NCBI GenBank assembly: GCA_947646735.1
Contig: CANTFK010000228.1
Span: 358,925-422,924 of the forward strand
Reading direction: 5' to 3'
Source: Peronospora farinosa
Taxonomy: Eukaryota; Oomycota; Peronosporomycetes; Peronosporales; Peronosporaceae
Length of the DNA stretch: 64,000 nt
Part shown: positions 23,127 through 34,378 of the stretch, in pieces
How the letters are laid out: every line of letters starts with the position of its first letter
Position numbering within the stretch: position 1 is the stretch's first letter
Translations under genes and position numbers: made by a program
Notes under the pieces: generated by a model
The model's database searches: none
Seen by the model: the letters and a program-made list of their open reading frames with translations, nothing else
What the model was told of the DNA's origin: nothing

Positions 23127-24183
23127 TGTGGTGGAGTGGGTTCTCAAAATTGTATGATGAGACCCCAAACCACTCACTGTGCTGGACTGCCGACTGTCGG
23201 AGGGGTACCCCGATGCCGCATATGGACCTTTTTTCACTTTTTGTACCCGTCGGATGGCGGGTTGCACTCTTCGAAAGACTTGGGTGAAGTTATAGACGTC
23301 TTCCTTGAGGGAGGTAGACCTGGGTGGCCTCGAGTGGATATGCTTCACTCGGTGGGCCGGTAGGTGGCCACTCGATCGACCTTGTCGAGAGTGGACTTAA
23401 AGCCAAATTCTTCAGGGAGCTTATCCCTGGCCTTTTCCTTCTTGTTTCAGGGGCATCAACCACCTGACCTTTACTTTGCTCCCGGACCGTGAGGTAAGGG
23501 AGGCCGCTTCCGATAGCGGGTCTTGGGGGGTGTTGCTACTTGAACAAACTTACAGGCCAAATATATCCTGGAGTTCTATTCGCACTTGAACTTCGCTACA
23601 CAACTGTCTTCGACGGGGGGGCCAAAATATATCCCTTCCCGGAACAGTGAGTAACTTAGAACAAGTCCTTCTTGGGTGACGGATTCGTGCCACGTAGATC
23701 GCAAAGTGAGTAGTATTTAATATAGTCCTATCCTTTCAACTCCTTTACTCTATCCTTGCCTGAAGCTCTGATTCCTTGCGTCGACTAGTCTGATCCTTGT
23801 ATTAATTGTTCCGGAGTGGCTGAACCCCGAGGGGCCGAGGTCGACCGATGAGGGACCGGGTCGACTGATGAGGGACCCAGGTCTACCAATGAGAGACCGG
23901 GTCGACCAATGAGGGACCATGTCGACCGATGAGGGACCGGGTCTACCGACAAGGGACCCAGGTCGACCAATGAGGGACCGGGTCGACCACCGAGGGACCG
24001 GGTCGACCACCGAGGGACCTAGGTCTACCAACGAGGGATCGACACGACCAATGAGGGACCAGGTAGACCAATGAGGGACCGGGTCGACCAACGAGGGACC
24101 CGGGTCTACCAGCGAGGGACCGGGTCGACCAATGAGGGACCCGGGTCTACCAACGAGGGGTCAGGTCGATCAATGAGGGACCA
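23127..24183 (-). repeat. LTR-B, 3'LTR of family C and sixth array copy
   Basis: It reads TGTGGTGGAG...GAGGGACCA on the plus strand. It is more diverged from the array LTRs than they are from one another and matches the copy at 31929 better at its start (TTCTCAAAATTGTATGATGAG), fitting a role as the partner LTR of family C. Confidence 0.75.
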
Positions 24184-24284
24184 GGTCTACCTTCCAAGGA
24201 TCTTGCTACCTTCTGCTAGTTTTCATGGCTTTGCATTACTTCAGAGCGGTTATGGCTTGTCTTCTTGCGCTTGAAGTCCCGGAG

Positions 24285-25784
24285 TTAAGCTCCGCAATTC
24301 AGATCCACTTCGTCCACCCACGAGGGGTCAGGGTGCCCCTTCCATTGCACGAGGAATTCTCGTTGTTGCCTTCCATACCGAGTCTTCTTGCCTGTACGAC
24401 TCTCTAAATTTTCTTCGACTTCATACTCGCCTTCTTCCAATTCCCGCACCCAGCTGTCTTCTGGTAGCAGACATTCGTCGAAGTCGACTCGATCTGTTCC
24501 ATCCACTTTCAGCTCGCTGTTAGGTCGATCGGGGAACTCTCTGACGGGCTTGAGCTTGGAGATGTGCACGATTGGGAATAGTCTGTATTCTGTACCTCGT
24601 AATTCCAAACGTACTGCATGATCTCCGACTAGTTCCCGGACTCGGAACGGTCCGTGCCAGAGGTGGGCCAATTTTTTGGCATACCCCTCCTTCACTCGGT
24701 CCAAGTATAGCCATACCTGGGTCCCTGGCTGAATTTCGTGGCCGACTACCCCTTCATTGTGCGCTTGCACCCGAGACTTACTAGCCGCCCGTAGATTCTT
24801 GTTGACTTGGTCTCTTGCTCGCTGATAGTGACTCTGAATCCGATATCTCCATCTCCGAGGTCCTGATTCTCGACGTCGAGTGTTCACCACCGGTAACATA
24901 GTCTCAAGAGTGGTCCTAGCATCCCATCCATGTACCAGATAGAACGGTATTTCCTCCTCCCGCACTCTGTCTTGAGCCGTGTTTAACGCGAACGTTAAAC
25001 GTTCCGCGTATTCATCCCAGTCTCGCTGTCCCACGTCGGCTACGTACATCTTGAGCGATCTTGTTAGAGTCTGGACCATTCTTTCCGCAGTGCCGTACGC
25101 TTGAGGTCGGTAGGCCATGGTCGCTCTCTGACGTTGACCCACCATACGGCTAATCTCTCGGAAGAAGTCCGACATAAACCCCGGTTCCCGATCGTGACGG
25201 ATCGTCTCACTGGCACCAAAACGGCGGAAAACGCATTCTTCATATCCCTCAGCTACTGTCTGGGCTGTCCGTGACGCACTTGCTTTAGCCATCACATAAC
25301 CTGTGAACAGGTCGACCCAGATCAGTAGTTCCGTATTTCCTTTATGCGACTTGGGGAGAGATGGTATGTGGTCCATCGCGATAATTTGGAAGGGGTACGT
25401 CGCTTCAACATTCCCCGGAGACTTCCCTTGTAAAGGGGGCCTCCCTTTCCCAGTCTCACAGTCCATGCACTGACCCACATATTTCTGGACACTCCGGAAC
25501 AGACCCCTCCAATGACAATATCGTCGGATCCGATGATAAGTACGCCCGATCCCCTGATGGCTGCCTTCCAAACTCGTATGATAATGATGGAGGACGTCGG
25601 CTTGGAGACTCTCAGGTATCACCAATCTGGCAGTTATGTCTCGGTCGTCTCCCTTGACCCTCTGGCCGGGGCAGTACACCAGCAGTCCTTCTTCACTTAC
25701 CTCGTAATCCTCCGACATTTTGCTGCAGTTTCTGGCCGCTTCCACTGACAAGTCTTTCCAGTCTCCCTCCAAATATGCCTTCAA
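24285..25784 (-). CDS. integrase with C-terminal chromodomain (family C)
   Basis: This is an intact 499-residue frame. It has the zinc region (HHYHTSLEGSHQG, then CMDCETGKG, residues about 65-115), and the DDE core with IAMDHIPSLP, RHDREPGFMSD and AYGTAERMVQ. A GPFRVRELVGDHAVRLEL module with HISKLKPVREF follows. A chromodomain (YEVEENLESR ... FLVQWKGHPDPSWVDE) sits at the end. It would insert cDNA copies into chromatin; the chromodomain suggests targeting to marked nucleosomes. The stop is followed by about 100 bp and then the 3'LTR. It is the only undamaged pol segment, which suggests either recent death of the rest or chance. Confidence 0.88.
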   Translation of the reverse strand: MKAYLEGDWKDLSVEAARNCSKMSEDYEVSEEGLLVYCPGQRVKGDDRDITARLVIPESLQADVLHHYHTSLEGSHQGIGRTYHRIRRYCHWRGLFRSVQKYVGQCMDCETGKGRPPLQGKSPGNVEATYPFQIIAMDHIPSLPKSHKGNTELLIWVDLFTGYVMAKASASRTAQTVAEGYEECVFRRFGASETIRHDREPGFMSDFFREISRMVGQRQRATMAYRPQAYGTAERMVQTLTRSLKMYVADVGQRDWDEYAERLTFALNTAQDRVREEEIPFYLVHGWDARTTLETMLPVVNTRRRESGPRRWRYRIQSHYQRARDQVNKNLRAASKSRVQAHNEGVVGHEIQPGTQVWLYLDRVKEGYAKKLAHLWHGPFRVRELVGDHAVRLELRGTEYRLFPIVHISKLKPVREFPDRPNSELKVDGTDRVDFDECLLPEDSWVRELEEGEYEVEENLESRTGKKTRYGRQQREFLVQWKGHPDPSWVDEVDLNCGA

Positions 25785-25817
25785 CTCGCGTACCCAGCTC
25801 TCCTCTTCTTGCTCATC

Positions 25818-26709
25818 TCAAATCCTATCCATCCGGAGTTGTTGTACCACATCTTCTTGCATGAACTCTCCAGATATTCTGACGGGTAACTGTGATCTCG
25901 TCACCGCAGATACCTTGACCGACTGACCCCGGTCTCTAGGGACCAACACCTCTGGCAGCCGATTGATTGCTTCTAGACCTGACCACTCTCCTCTCGGTAT
26001 CGACTCGACCCCTCGCTGCTGATGTAAAGCCGCACTGGCCAACTGGTCTGCACTCTGATTGCAGTCTCGTTTCACATGTAGGACTGCCTGGTTGGGCCAC
26101 GACTGGAGTTTACTCAACGCCTTGGCCCGCAACGGGGATAAACCTGAAGCTTTGCATTCAATCTCTCCACGCATCTGTCGTATAACCAGATTGGAGTCTC
26201 CACAAATAATCAAAACGCCGTCGCTCCATTGGCTCCAACAGTTCAAAGCCCAGTAACATGCCCTCATATTCAGCCTCATTCACTGTAGACTTGTCGAGAT
26301 ATTCGATGCAGCGGCGACTATAGTCCATGCAGGGAGTCTCCACACAATAGCGCTGCAGGCGCCTCCTCCTTGCTTCACCCGCGCCGACCCATCGAAACTC
26401 ATCACATACAGTTCTTCGTTTGGTTTCACTGTGGGCGTCGGTAGGTCGGCCACTTGCCTGGATTGCTTCTTGGGAGCAATTGACGACAGAATTGAGTCCA
26501 CACTCTCTCGAGGCGTAATACTGGCAGCTAACGCCCCCAGTACCTGGTCTTCGCCTTTCTTGCATTTCACAATCTTCAAGGTCCACTGGGACAAAAGAGC
26601 GGCCCAATTTCCCAAGCAACCTTGCAACCCCGAAGACTTCACTAGCTAGGCTAGTGTAGAATGCCTCGTCAGGACCATGAGGGGTCAGGTGACCAACATC
26701 GTGAAACAA
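25818..26709 (-). pseudogene. second (archaeal-type-like) RNase H of family C
   Basis: Spread over three frames, it keeps the four acidic positions of type I RNase H in order: SFDGSAR, TVNEAEYEGMLLGF, ICGDSNLVIRQMRG and CNQSADQLASAAL. The TVNEAEYEG and GDSNLVIRQ wording is typical of the free-standing RNase H group rather than the gypsy domain. It lies between the normal RNase H and integrase. Two frameshifts inactivate it here. Confidence 0.75.
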
Positions 26710-28531
26710 GTCTCCAATATTCGTAACAACGCCAGCACTTCCTTTTCCACTGTGCTATAGTTCAGCTCGTTTGACTTGAGAGTTCGGCTCGTAAACGTTA
26801 CTGGCATATACAGGCCGTCGTAATTTTGCACCAACGACGCCGAGATGGCCCATTCACTTGCGTAGACAATAATAACTGCCTCTCTAGCCGGGTCGAAATT
26901 TCGTAGAATGGGCGCTGTAGCAATCTTGTTCTTGAGCATGGCAAACGCTACTTGTACCTTCGACCATTTTTCTTCGTCGTCTTCCTGGGCCGCCACTCCA
27001 TCTTTAGCCTTCAATTTGCACCTCCAAGCGTGAAAATCCACCTTTCTCAGTTCGAAGGGGATCGACGCGTATACGGCATAATCTTCGATGTGCCTGCTGT
27101 AGTAATTTAGGCTTCCTAGAAAGGATTGCATAGCCTTCAGCGTTGTCGGTAGAGGTAGGTCGACCAAAGACTGAAGGTCTTTTGGGTGGGCCTCTAGTCC
27201 TTCCTTGGAAACTCGATGTCCAAGATACTCGACCTTCCGACATCCCCACGTGCACTGACCGACAAATTCCAATAGTCACACACGTCTAGCAGCCGCTCCA
27301 CTTTCTGGCATAATACGTCCCACGATTCGGCCGGAACAAGTATATCGTCAATGTATGATCGTCGACCCAATACAGAGAGGCCCGATTTTGCATCTGGTTT
27401 CCCTGTTGCAAACAAATCCTCTGTTTCCTCTGTGGCAGCCCCTGGCGAAATCCGTAAAAATCCATATAACGTATTATCCAACAACCTTTGATATATCTGA
27501 GGCGCATTCTTAAGCCCAAAAGACATTCGAAGCCATTCAAATAATCCCAGTGGCGTAACGAAAGCTGAGATTAGTCTCGCCCTTTCGGTCATACTGACGA
27601 CCCAAAAACCACTCGCCATTTCAAGAGAACAGTACCATAAAGCTCCGTCCAAGTCTTCCAGTAATTCGTTAATCAACGGCATAGGGTAAACCATAAGCTG
27701 GGTGAGATCATTCACCAACCGATAGTCGATACACAATCGAATATCGACCCCATTCTTCTTCACAATAATCACAATTGGGCTGGCCCATGGCGAGGTGGAA
27801 GGCTGAATGATCTTTGCTGATAACAGTCTCTTGATCAGGTCGGCCAACTTCTCTCTGAATTGAGGGGCCACCTTCCGTACGCGCTGCGCGATCGGCCTTG
27901 CGTTCCCCACATCGATATCGCATATCGCTCCTCGGGCGGCAGGGGGTAAGGCGTTACCTTTGCCCATCATCAGATGTCGTTTCTTCCATATTATTTGTCG
28001 CAACCGGTCCACCCCTTCAGGAGTTTTCCCATCCGAATCAGGAATCTGTATATCTTCTAACGCAATGCCTTCGGATGAGGGGTCCACTTCCGATATGACC
28101 GCCCACCCTGGCCTTATGTCCTCGGCCCACAGTTCTTCACTCTCGAAAGAACACACCTGGTCATCTGCCTGTAAAAAGTCTACCAATTTGGCTTCCTTCT
28201 CATTGGTAGTGATCACTTCAGGTAGGTCTTCTTTAGCTACACTCCGCTCCTGGGCGGACCCCTCCTGCCAATTCACCTTCTCTTCGCACGGTTGTTCTTC
28301 TCTGTCGGGTACCGGTTGGTGTGCCATAGTCATCATTGGGGCTGGGATCATAGGTCGCTGTAAAATGTGCGGCGGAGTCCTATACTCTGGTCTCTCCACT
28401 AGTGGCCCCTCTTCATCTTCTGTTGGTTCGACCCGATGGTCGACCTGGTCAGTAGTAGATTTGTAGGCCAGATTTAGACATTCAGAATATCTTCGAGAGC
28501 CGATCGAAACGAACCCTGGTGTTCTCGGCAC
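26685..28531 (-). pseudogene. reverse transcriptase and gypsy RNase H of family C
   Basis: The first frame (28531-27194) has a pre-RT linker, then SPWASPIVIIVKKNG, CIDYRLVND, FGLKNAPQIYQRLLDN and the intact catalytic YIDDIL. A frameshift near 27270 leads to the thumb (VEYLGHRVSKEGLEAHPKD), connection (FLGSLNYYSRHI) and the start of the native RNase H (VYASEWAISASLVQ, SRTLKSNELNY). The RNase H first acidic position appears as Tyr-Ala instead of Asp-Ala, so it may be inactive, a common state in elements that carry a second RNase H. Confidence 0.82.
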
Positions 28532-28679
28532 TTAATCCTTGGTCAACCATACCTATCTAGGTATCCTCGTGCAATATTAAGAGGCGAGGGATGACGTTGG
28601 TTACCTTCAAAAGCTGTCGACGTCCGATCCCTTGGATCATGGTGGTCACCCATCGTTCACCTCTCGTGACCCACATTTT

Positions 28680-29258
28680 CTACTGTCTTGAGGTCGACCT
28701 TCTAAGGGAGACCTCCGTACATCCTCCAACGTATATCTGTACATACCGACCCAGCTTCACGTCCGATACTCGGATATCGTAAAGCGTCCTGCGCTCGGTT
28801 AATTGCACTAGAGCTTCATCGGGAAGACAAAGTGCTGCGTCTGCCAAGTCTGACCGGATACCGGCTGGGACCATGAAGTCCAAGCCCAAAATTGCGTTTT
28901 GACCACCATAGGGCCTACCCACACCTTAAAGATGTACATTAAGTTCCTATTTAGCGTGATCTTGATTTGCTTGCGCCCCTCCGTAGTGTATACGGATTCC
29001 TCATTGCCAATGCATATTTGTCGTTCACTTTCATCAATTTATCAACCCAACTTTACGAGAAAAGGCGATATCCAAGATAAATATCTCGGAACCAGTTTCG
29101 AACAACAAATTTGCATGGTCGTTGTTGACCTTTCCAGAGGCTTTGGCTTGCCTGAACCATTTAGTGGGGGCGTGGTATTCTCGATACCCCATAAACCCGC
29201 CTGGAATTAAGTCCAACTTCATCACTGCATTTTCTCGAGCAAAATTGTTAGGATTCAT
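28680..29258 (-). pseudogene. aspartic protease region of family C
   Basis: Two pieces in different frames: LLFETGSEIFILDIAFSRK corresponds to the protease active-site strand, and AILGLDFMVPAGIRSDLADA is typical of the C-terminal protease strand followed by its linker. The catalytic DTG/DSG triad reads ETG, so the catalytic Asp is replaced. Confidence 0.65.
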
Positions 29259-29421
29259 TTAAAGAAGCAACATGGACCACAGGGCAAATTTTCAATCCTC
29301 AATATATTTTCCGACCTTAACTGGCGTACCCATCTCCTCCTTGGGCTGATTTCTCCACATATGCAAAGATGCAACAATTGAGAACGCTCGGCTCGTACCA
29401 GATTCAAACCTGGCGAGCGTC

Positions 29422-31809
29422 CTAGTTTGCCATCTTCTCGAGTTTCTCCGGGAACATCCCTGCATGCTTGGCTGGGTTGTACCATTGACGGAACAAATTG
29501 TAGAACTCCTCCATCTGGCACTTCCCGATCTCGTGAATCTCTCCACAACCCCGGCATACAAATAGGCAGCGATCTGATGGGTGACCCTTCCTTCCACAGC
29601 GGTCGCAGGTCAATTTTTTCCAGCAATTCAGATCTCCGTGTTTCTTGGACCCGCAATATGCGCATCTCGTGTTAGGGGTCGCTGATGACGGGCCGGGTCG
29701 CTGGTCCACTGCCTGGTGATGTTGGTCGGCCTCCCTGGTCGATAGATTCTTTGAGAACCTCACACTTTAGTCCCTCCCTGCTTCTTTCTCCATAAGGTAG
29801 ACTCGTCTTAGATCTCCTTCGTTCTCCGAAGAGTCTGGGCTGGAGTCTCCAGAGCTCGAGTCTTCCAGGGGCGCCCGTACTGCATGTATGGAGCGGCGGT
29901 TCATATCTCTCGGCCTCTCTGGTAGTTCCGGTGCCTTCTGACGTAACTTGTTTGATCCAAACAACATCTTGCCTCGTCGTGCCTTCGCTGACATGCTGTC
30001 AATACTTCCTCCAATTCTTCTACATTCGACAGACGCAACATAGTCAACTTGTCTGCTAGCTCCGGGTCGTATACCATCAAAAGGTAGTGATCGACATGAT
30101 CCTTCTGAATTTTGGGCGACCCATCCTTAATCTTCATCTTCGCCCTGAGTCCAAGCACATTCAGGCGGTACAGATAATCCAGTGGGGTCTCTTCCGACCT
30201 ATCTTCGCATGGTACTACTGGCGGGCAATAGGTAACCCCAGACCACAGAAACAAATCATGAATTCTTGCACTAGGTCTTTCCAGTTTCCTCGGACTGACA
30301 GACCCAATTGACGGTACCAGTCCTGTGCTGGCTCAGTTAGCAATCCTCCAAAAACGAGACATCTTTCGTAATCTGGTGCTTAATCTCTTGTAATTAATTG
30401 CCTTCTTAACCGTCGACACCCAGATGCGCGCTCTTTATTTGTGTTGGTATCTCCCATGAAATTTGTTTGAGATCCGAGGTCGCCGAGAGTTTGATGCGAG
30501 GGACCATATTTGGTATCTGCCCCAACGCTGCGTTCGCCATCATCGACTGAGGTCCCCTCAAACCCATGTTGTCAGGGTCGTACTCGCGAGGGCCGACGGA
30601 TTTCATGTCGACGTCGGTCATCGTATAATCTCTTAGCATTTGTATACCTGGGTCCTGGTCGTGTTGAGTGGTCGTCACTTCCTCCCTGGTCTTCTTCCAG
30701 CCACATTCCCGTTGGGGTGTGCCTGCGGTACTTGACGATCTTGCAAAGATTCTGCCATCCTCGCGTCGAAGAGGGCCTGTAAATCACCTGCCAGGTACCT
30801 TCCAGCGCTTCGCCACGTGGCAGAGCAAATTCCAATTTTTGTCCTTGCTGATTTTTGTTGGCTGAAAATGAAAATGATCTTCACTTTTCCACGCGTTGCC
30901 GTTTCGAGACCACGCGGATTTTGCTCCGCGCTGCGCGCTCGGGCCTGGAGCAGCGCCGCTCCAGTAGGGCCGAGGGGCATCCTAGTGACCGACCCAGTTG
31001 AGGACGATTCTGTGGACCACGGAGCTGCTTCCCTCTGGCCGCTTGGCATCCGGTGTTGCGGTGGACCGTGCTTCGCCCATGGGTGTACGGTGTCTCCATA
31101 CATTTGAGGGTTGATCGCGATGTCTTGAAGCGTCATCTGGCTGCGTCTGGACGGTCCTTGCATGTGAGTCGTCAGAGGTAATTCCTCCTTTTCTGGTGTG
31201 GTACCGACGAGGTTCGATAAATGTTTGTGCATATGCTCTAACGTCGTTTGTGATTCTGTCGAATCCCAGGGATAACAGGTGGTCCTGGGCGAACCTTCCT
31301 GCGTACATGTTTGCTTCTCGAAGGAGGGTGACCGGCGCGGTGATAGCGTCTGTGACGGTCTGCAGTCGTGGTAGGGTCGAAACCGGTCCAGTGAGCTGTC
31401 CAAGCAGCTGAATCTCGAGGGTCGTCGCGACGGGGTCGCTCTCCAGGAATGCGTCCAGCTTGCGTTTGTGGTAGGCTCTCGTGACTTCAGCGTCTGGCCA
31501 TGATGCCAGTCCTGACTTCTCGGGGTCTATCGACTTAGTGTTTCCGGGTGCCTTCATCCGGAACTTGGTCGGCTTGGATTGCGCGATCTTTGTTTTTTGT
31601 TTTTTCGGGAACCTTAGCCTCTTGGTTTTCACCGTCGGCTGATGGTCCTCTGGATCATGATAGGCATCATGACCCAAGGTGTCCTCTACGAGGACATAGA
31701 AAGGGTATTTAGGTTTATCTTCAATAAGTTCAACCTTGACCATGTTGCCCGGGCCCCTCCCAAGGTCCGGTCGGTCCTTCGATCCTTTGTTTTTTTCTTC
31801 TTGAGTCAC
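29422..31809 (-). pseudogene. gag of family C with zinc knuckles
   Basis: It begins about 100 bp after the primer site with a basic N-terminal frame (31809-30982), passes through several frameshifted segments (a capsid-like piece at 30254-29901 with DPELADKLTMLRLSN), and ends in a Cys/His-rich nucleocapsid part at 29763-29422 with CAYCGSKKHGDLNC and CDRCGRKGHPSDRC. Assignment of the middle segments to capsid rests on position. Confidence 0.68.
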
Positions 31810-31912
31810 TGGTGATCGGTCTTCCAGTGGCTCTTCAGTTTTGTGCTCCTGCTAGACTTGAACATCTTTATCGTCTTGGGATTTGCGGTGAAATCCCGCG
31901 CCTTCCGAAGAT

Positions 31913-31928
31913 CCGGGCACGCGCACCA
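31913..31928 (-). other. tRNA primer-binding site of family C
   Basis: Directly inside the 5'LTR, the minus strand reads TGGTGCGCGTGCCCGG, beginning with the TGG that pairs with a tRNA 3' CCA. The tRNA species was not determined. Confidence 0.6.
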
Positions 31929-32696
31929 TGTGGTGGAGTGGGTTCTCAAAATTGTATGATGAGACCCCAAACCACTCACTGTGCCGGACTGCCGACTGTC
32001 GGAGGGGGTACCCCGATGCCGCGTATGGACCTTTTTTCAATTTGTGTATCTGTCGGATGGCGGGTTGCACTCTTCGAAAGACTTGGTGAGGATATGGACG
32101 TCTGCCTTGAGGGAGGTAGATCTGGGGGGCCTCGAGTGGATATGCTTCACTCGGTGGGCCGGTAGGTGGCCACTCGATCGACCTTGTCGAGAGTGGACTT
32201 AGAGCCAAATTCTTCAGGGAGCTTGTCGTCCCTGGCCTTTTCCTTCTTGTTTCAGGGGCATCAACCACCTGACCTTTACTTTGCTCCCGGACCGTGAGGT
32301 AAGGGAGGCCGCTTCCGATAGCGGGTCTTGGGGGGTGTTGCTACTTGAACGAGCTCACAGGCCAAATATATCCTGGAGCTCTATTCGCACTTGAACTTCG
32401 CTACACAACTGTCTCCGACGGGGGCCAAAATATATCCCTTCCCGGAACAGTGAGTAACTTAGAACAAGTCCTTCTTGGGTGACGGAGTCGTGCCACGTAG
32501 ATCGCAAATTGAGTATTATTTAATATAGTCCTATCCTTTCAACTCCTTTATTCTATCCTTGCCTGAAGCTCTGATTCCTAGTGTCGACTAGTCTGATCCT
32601 TGTATTAACTGGTCCGGAGTGGCTGAACCCCGGAGGACAAAGGTCGATCGCCGAGGGACCCAGGCCGACCAATGAGGGATCGGGTCGACCAACGAG
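31929..32696 (-). repeat. LTR-B, truncated 5'LTR of family C
   Basis: It starts TGTGGTGGAG on the plus strand and is collinear with the other LTR-B copies for about 760 bp. It stops within the GGGTCGACCAACGAG minisatellite where LTR-A2 begins, so its outer end is missing. Confidence 0.78.
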
Positions 32697-33038
32697 TGTA
32701 ACGGGGCTAGAACGTATCGTCACTAGCTTACACGCGCGCTCGAGGAAGACTCAAGCCCAAGTATTAGGTATTAAGTAAATTTAACTCTGATTTTTATTTT
32801 GGTTTTAATTCGTACTAATTACGAAGATTTTAGTCGTAATAAATACGACAGTGTTCCCGCCTTTCGGGAACCACACAATTTCAGGTTGATTTATCATTGG
32901 TCCATATTGGGGACTTTAGGCCCAATAATAAACCAATAATAAATTACCACGCTGTGCCCGCTATTCGGGCCCAGCACCTGCCTACATATGTAATTGTTTA
33001 TTTGTGTTAATACTATGTGTGTAATGTAGCCTATTACA
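32697..33038 (-). repeat. LTR-A2, 3'LTR
   Basis: This 342-bp LTR reads TGTAACGGGG...CTATTACA on the plus strand and shares the ACCAATAATA hairpin region and overall layout with LTR-A. The polypurine tract (33039-33050, AGAAAAGGGTGA on the minus strand) abuts it. Confidence 0.8.
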
Positions 33039-33051
33039 TCACCCTTTTCTC

Positions 33052-34378
33052 ATGACAGCACTCACCAACCGTGAGTGCTCAACTGTCGAAAACCCTTCGC
33101 TCACAAACGAACAAGCAATGTCCGGAGACACAACATACAATCCAGCAGCACTTCCCAGCACCATCAGCGGGAGTGCAACAACCAGCATCATGGCGCGGCA
33201 ACTCATACCTTGGTCGCTGTACGACTTGTCCGGAGCTCACGCTCCGGACTCGCTGGACACGATGCGGGACTACTTCTGCCGATTTCGAAAACTGCGCGGA
33301 AAAGGTCTTGATGGAATCGAGCATGAAGCTCTACAACGTTCTTGGTGTGCCTTCATCCAACGTTGGAATCGGATGCTCGAGGATGGTAGCAGCTTCCATT
33401 TATGGCTCGCCAATCGAGAGGAGCTTCGCGCCGAACTCATGACGAATGGAGACGACACATCGCTGAGTGTCCATTCAGTGATTGCGAACGAAGTTGGATT
33501 GCAAAGTATGAGCGAAGTCTGAGCGAACGGAGAAGCGCAGTTATTCGTGGTGCGCCTCGCTGGCAGCACCACTCGCGACAGCGGAGTCAATCTCCGCGGG
33601 ATCATCAGCGCAGGGCAGCGACACGTTTGCGTCCTGCTGTGCGATTCTCGCCTCGCAATCGTGATATGTATTCACCGCGACGTTCTCGTTCACGGCGTCG
33701 TTCTCATTCGCGACATCGTTCTCGTTCGCGTCATCGTTCCGTTCCCGACGACGTGGATCTCCTCACCGCTCTCGTTTGTCACGAGAGCGTTCGCGTGCTC
33801 GCCCGCCTTGGAATAGTCCGACTTCGTGACTTCATACGACAGAACCACATCTGGAACGTCACGAAGGAGCGAGGAACGTGGTTCCCATGTATCCTGCTCG
33901 GGAGGGAATCCAAGCCAACGTACTCGGTACCTGCGCACGGATGTAACCGCACGCTTCTCATGAGCCGACTGCAGTAATGGTTGTGGAGGGTCCTCGTGAC
34001 CCACAAGAATGCGGTCTACAATCCAGCGCACCTGTCCCTCCGCATCAACAAGCGGAGGAGGGCCCTCGCGATGGTAATGCTGGCGTCCTGGTTGCTCAGG
34101 AAGATGTTGATCAGGCCGTGAACATAGCTGCCGATTCTCGGCTGGAGGCTGAGGCTGCCAGTGAACGTGCTGCCCAGGCGGAGAAGACTTCGAGTGAGAC
34201 CCGGCAGTCGAACCGTGAACTGCTCGAACGGATAAGGATTCTGGACCGCCAGGTGCTTGGTCAGGTTCAGACGGGATCGGGACCCCGCCCCATGTCATCG
34301 ACGCGTCGAGCACGACGGGAAGGCCGTTCGACTTACGAACCCCTGAAGCCGGCGTCGGAGCCAAACCGTGAAGCGTAG
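33052..34378 (+). pseudogene. antisense Arg/Ser-rich ORF of A2, frameshifted
   Basis: Three plus-strand frames (33052-33522, 33402-33977, 33977-34378) together match the family A antisense ORF: ALQRSWCAFIQRWN with LWLANREE, then IAKYERSLSE, an Arg-Ser run, and a coiled-coil-like Ala/Glu segment ending in a basic tail with STYEPLKP. The first block lies outside the sense pol frame. The N-terminus is longer than in family A. Two frameshifts disable it. Confidence 0.6.

Larger units (their letters stand above)
23127..32696 (-). mobile_element. Ty3/gypsy family C element with extra RNase H (gag to chromodomain)
   Basis: This is a 9.6-kb element on the minus strand: LTR-B (truncated) at 31929-32696, a primer site, gag with zinc knuckles, protease, RT, RNase H, a second RNase H, integrase with chromodomain, and LTR-B at 23127-24183. 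Gag, PR and RT are frameshifted but integrase is intact. Domain order with a second RNase H before integrase matches the oomycete gypsy lineage reported to have captured an archaeal-like RNase H; lineage assignment is from memory of that work and not tested here. Confidence 0.85.
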
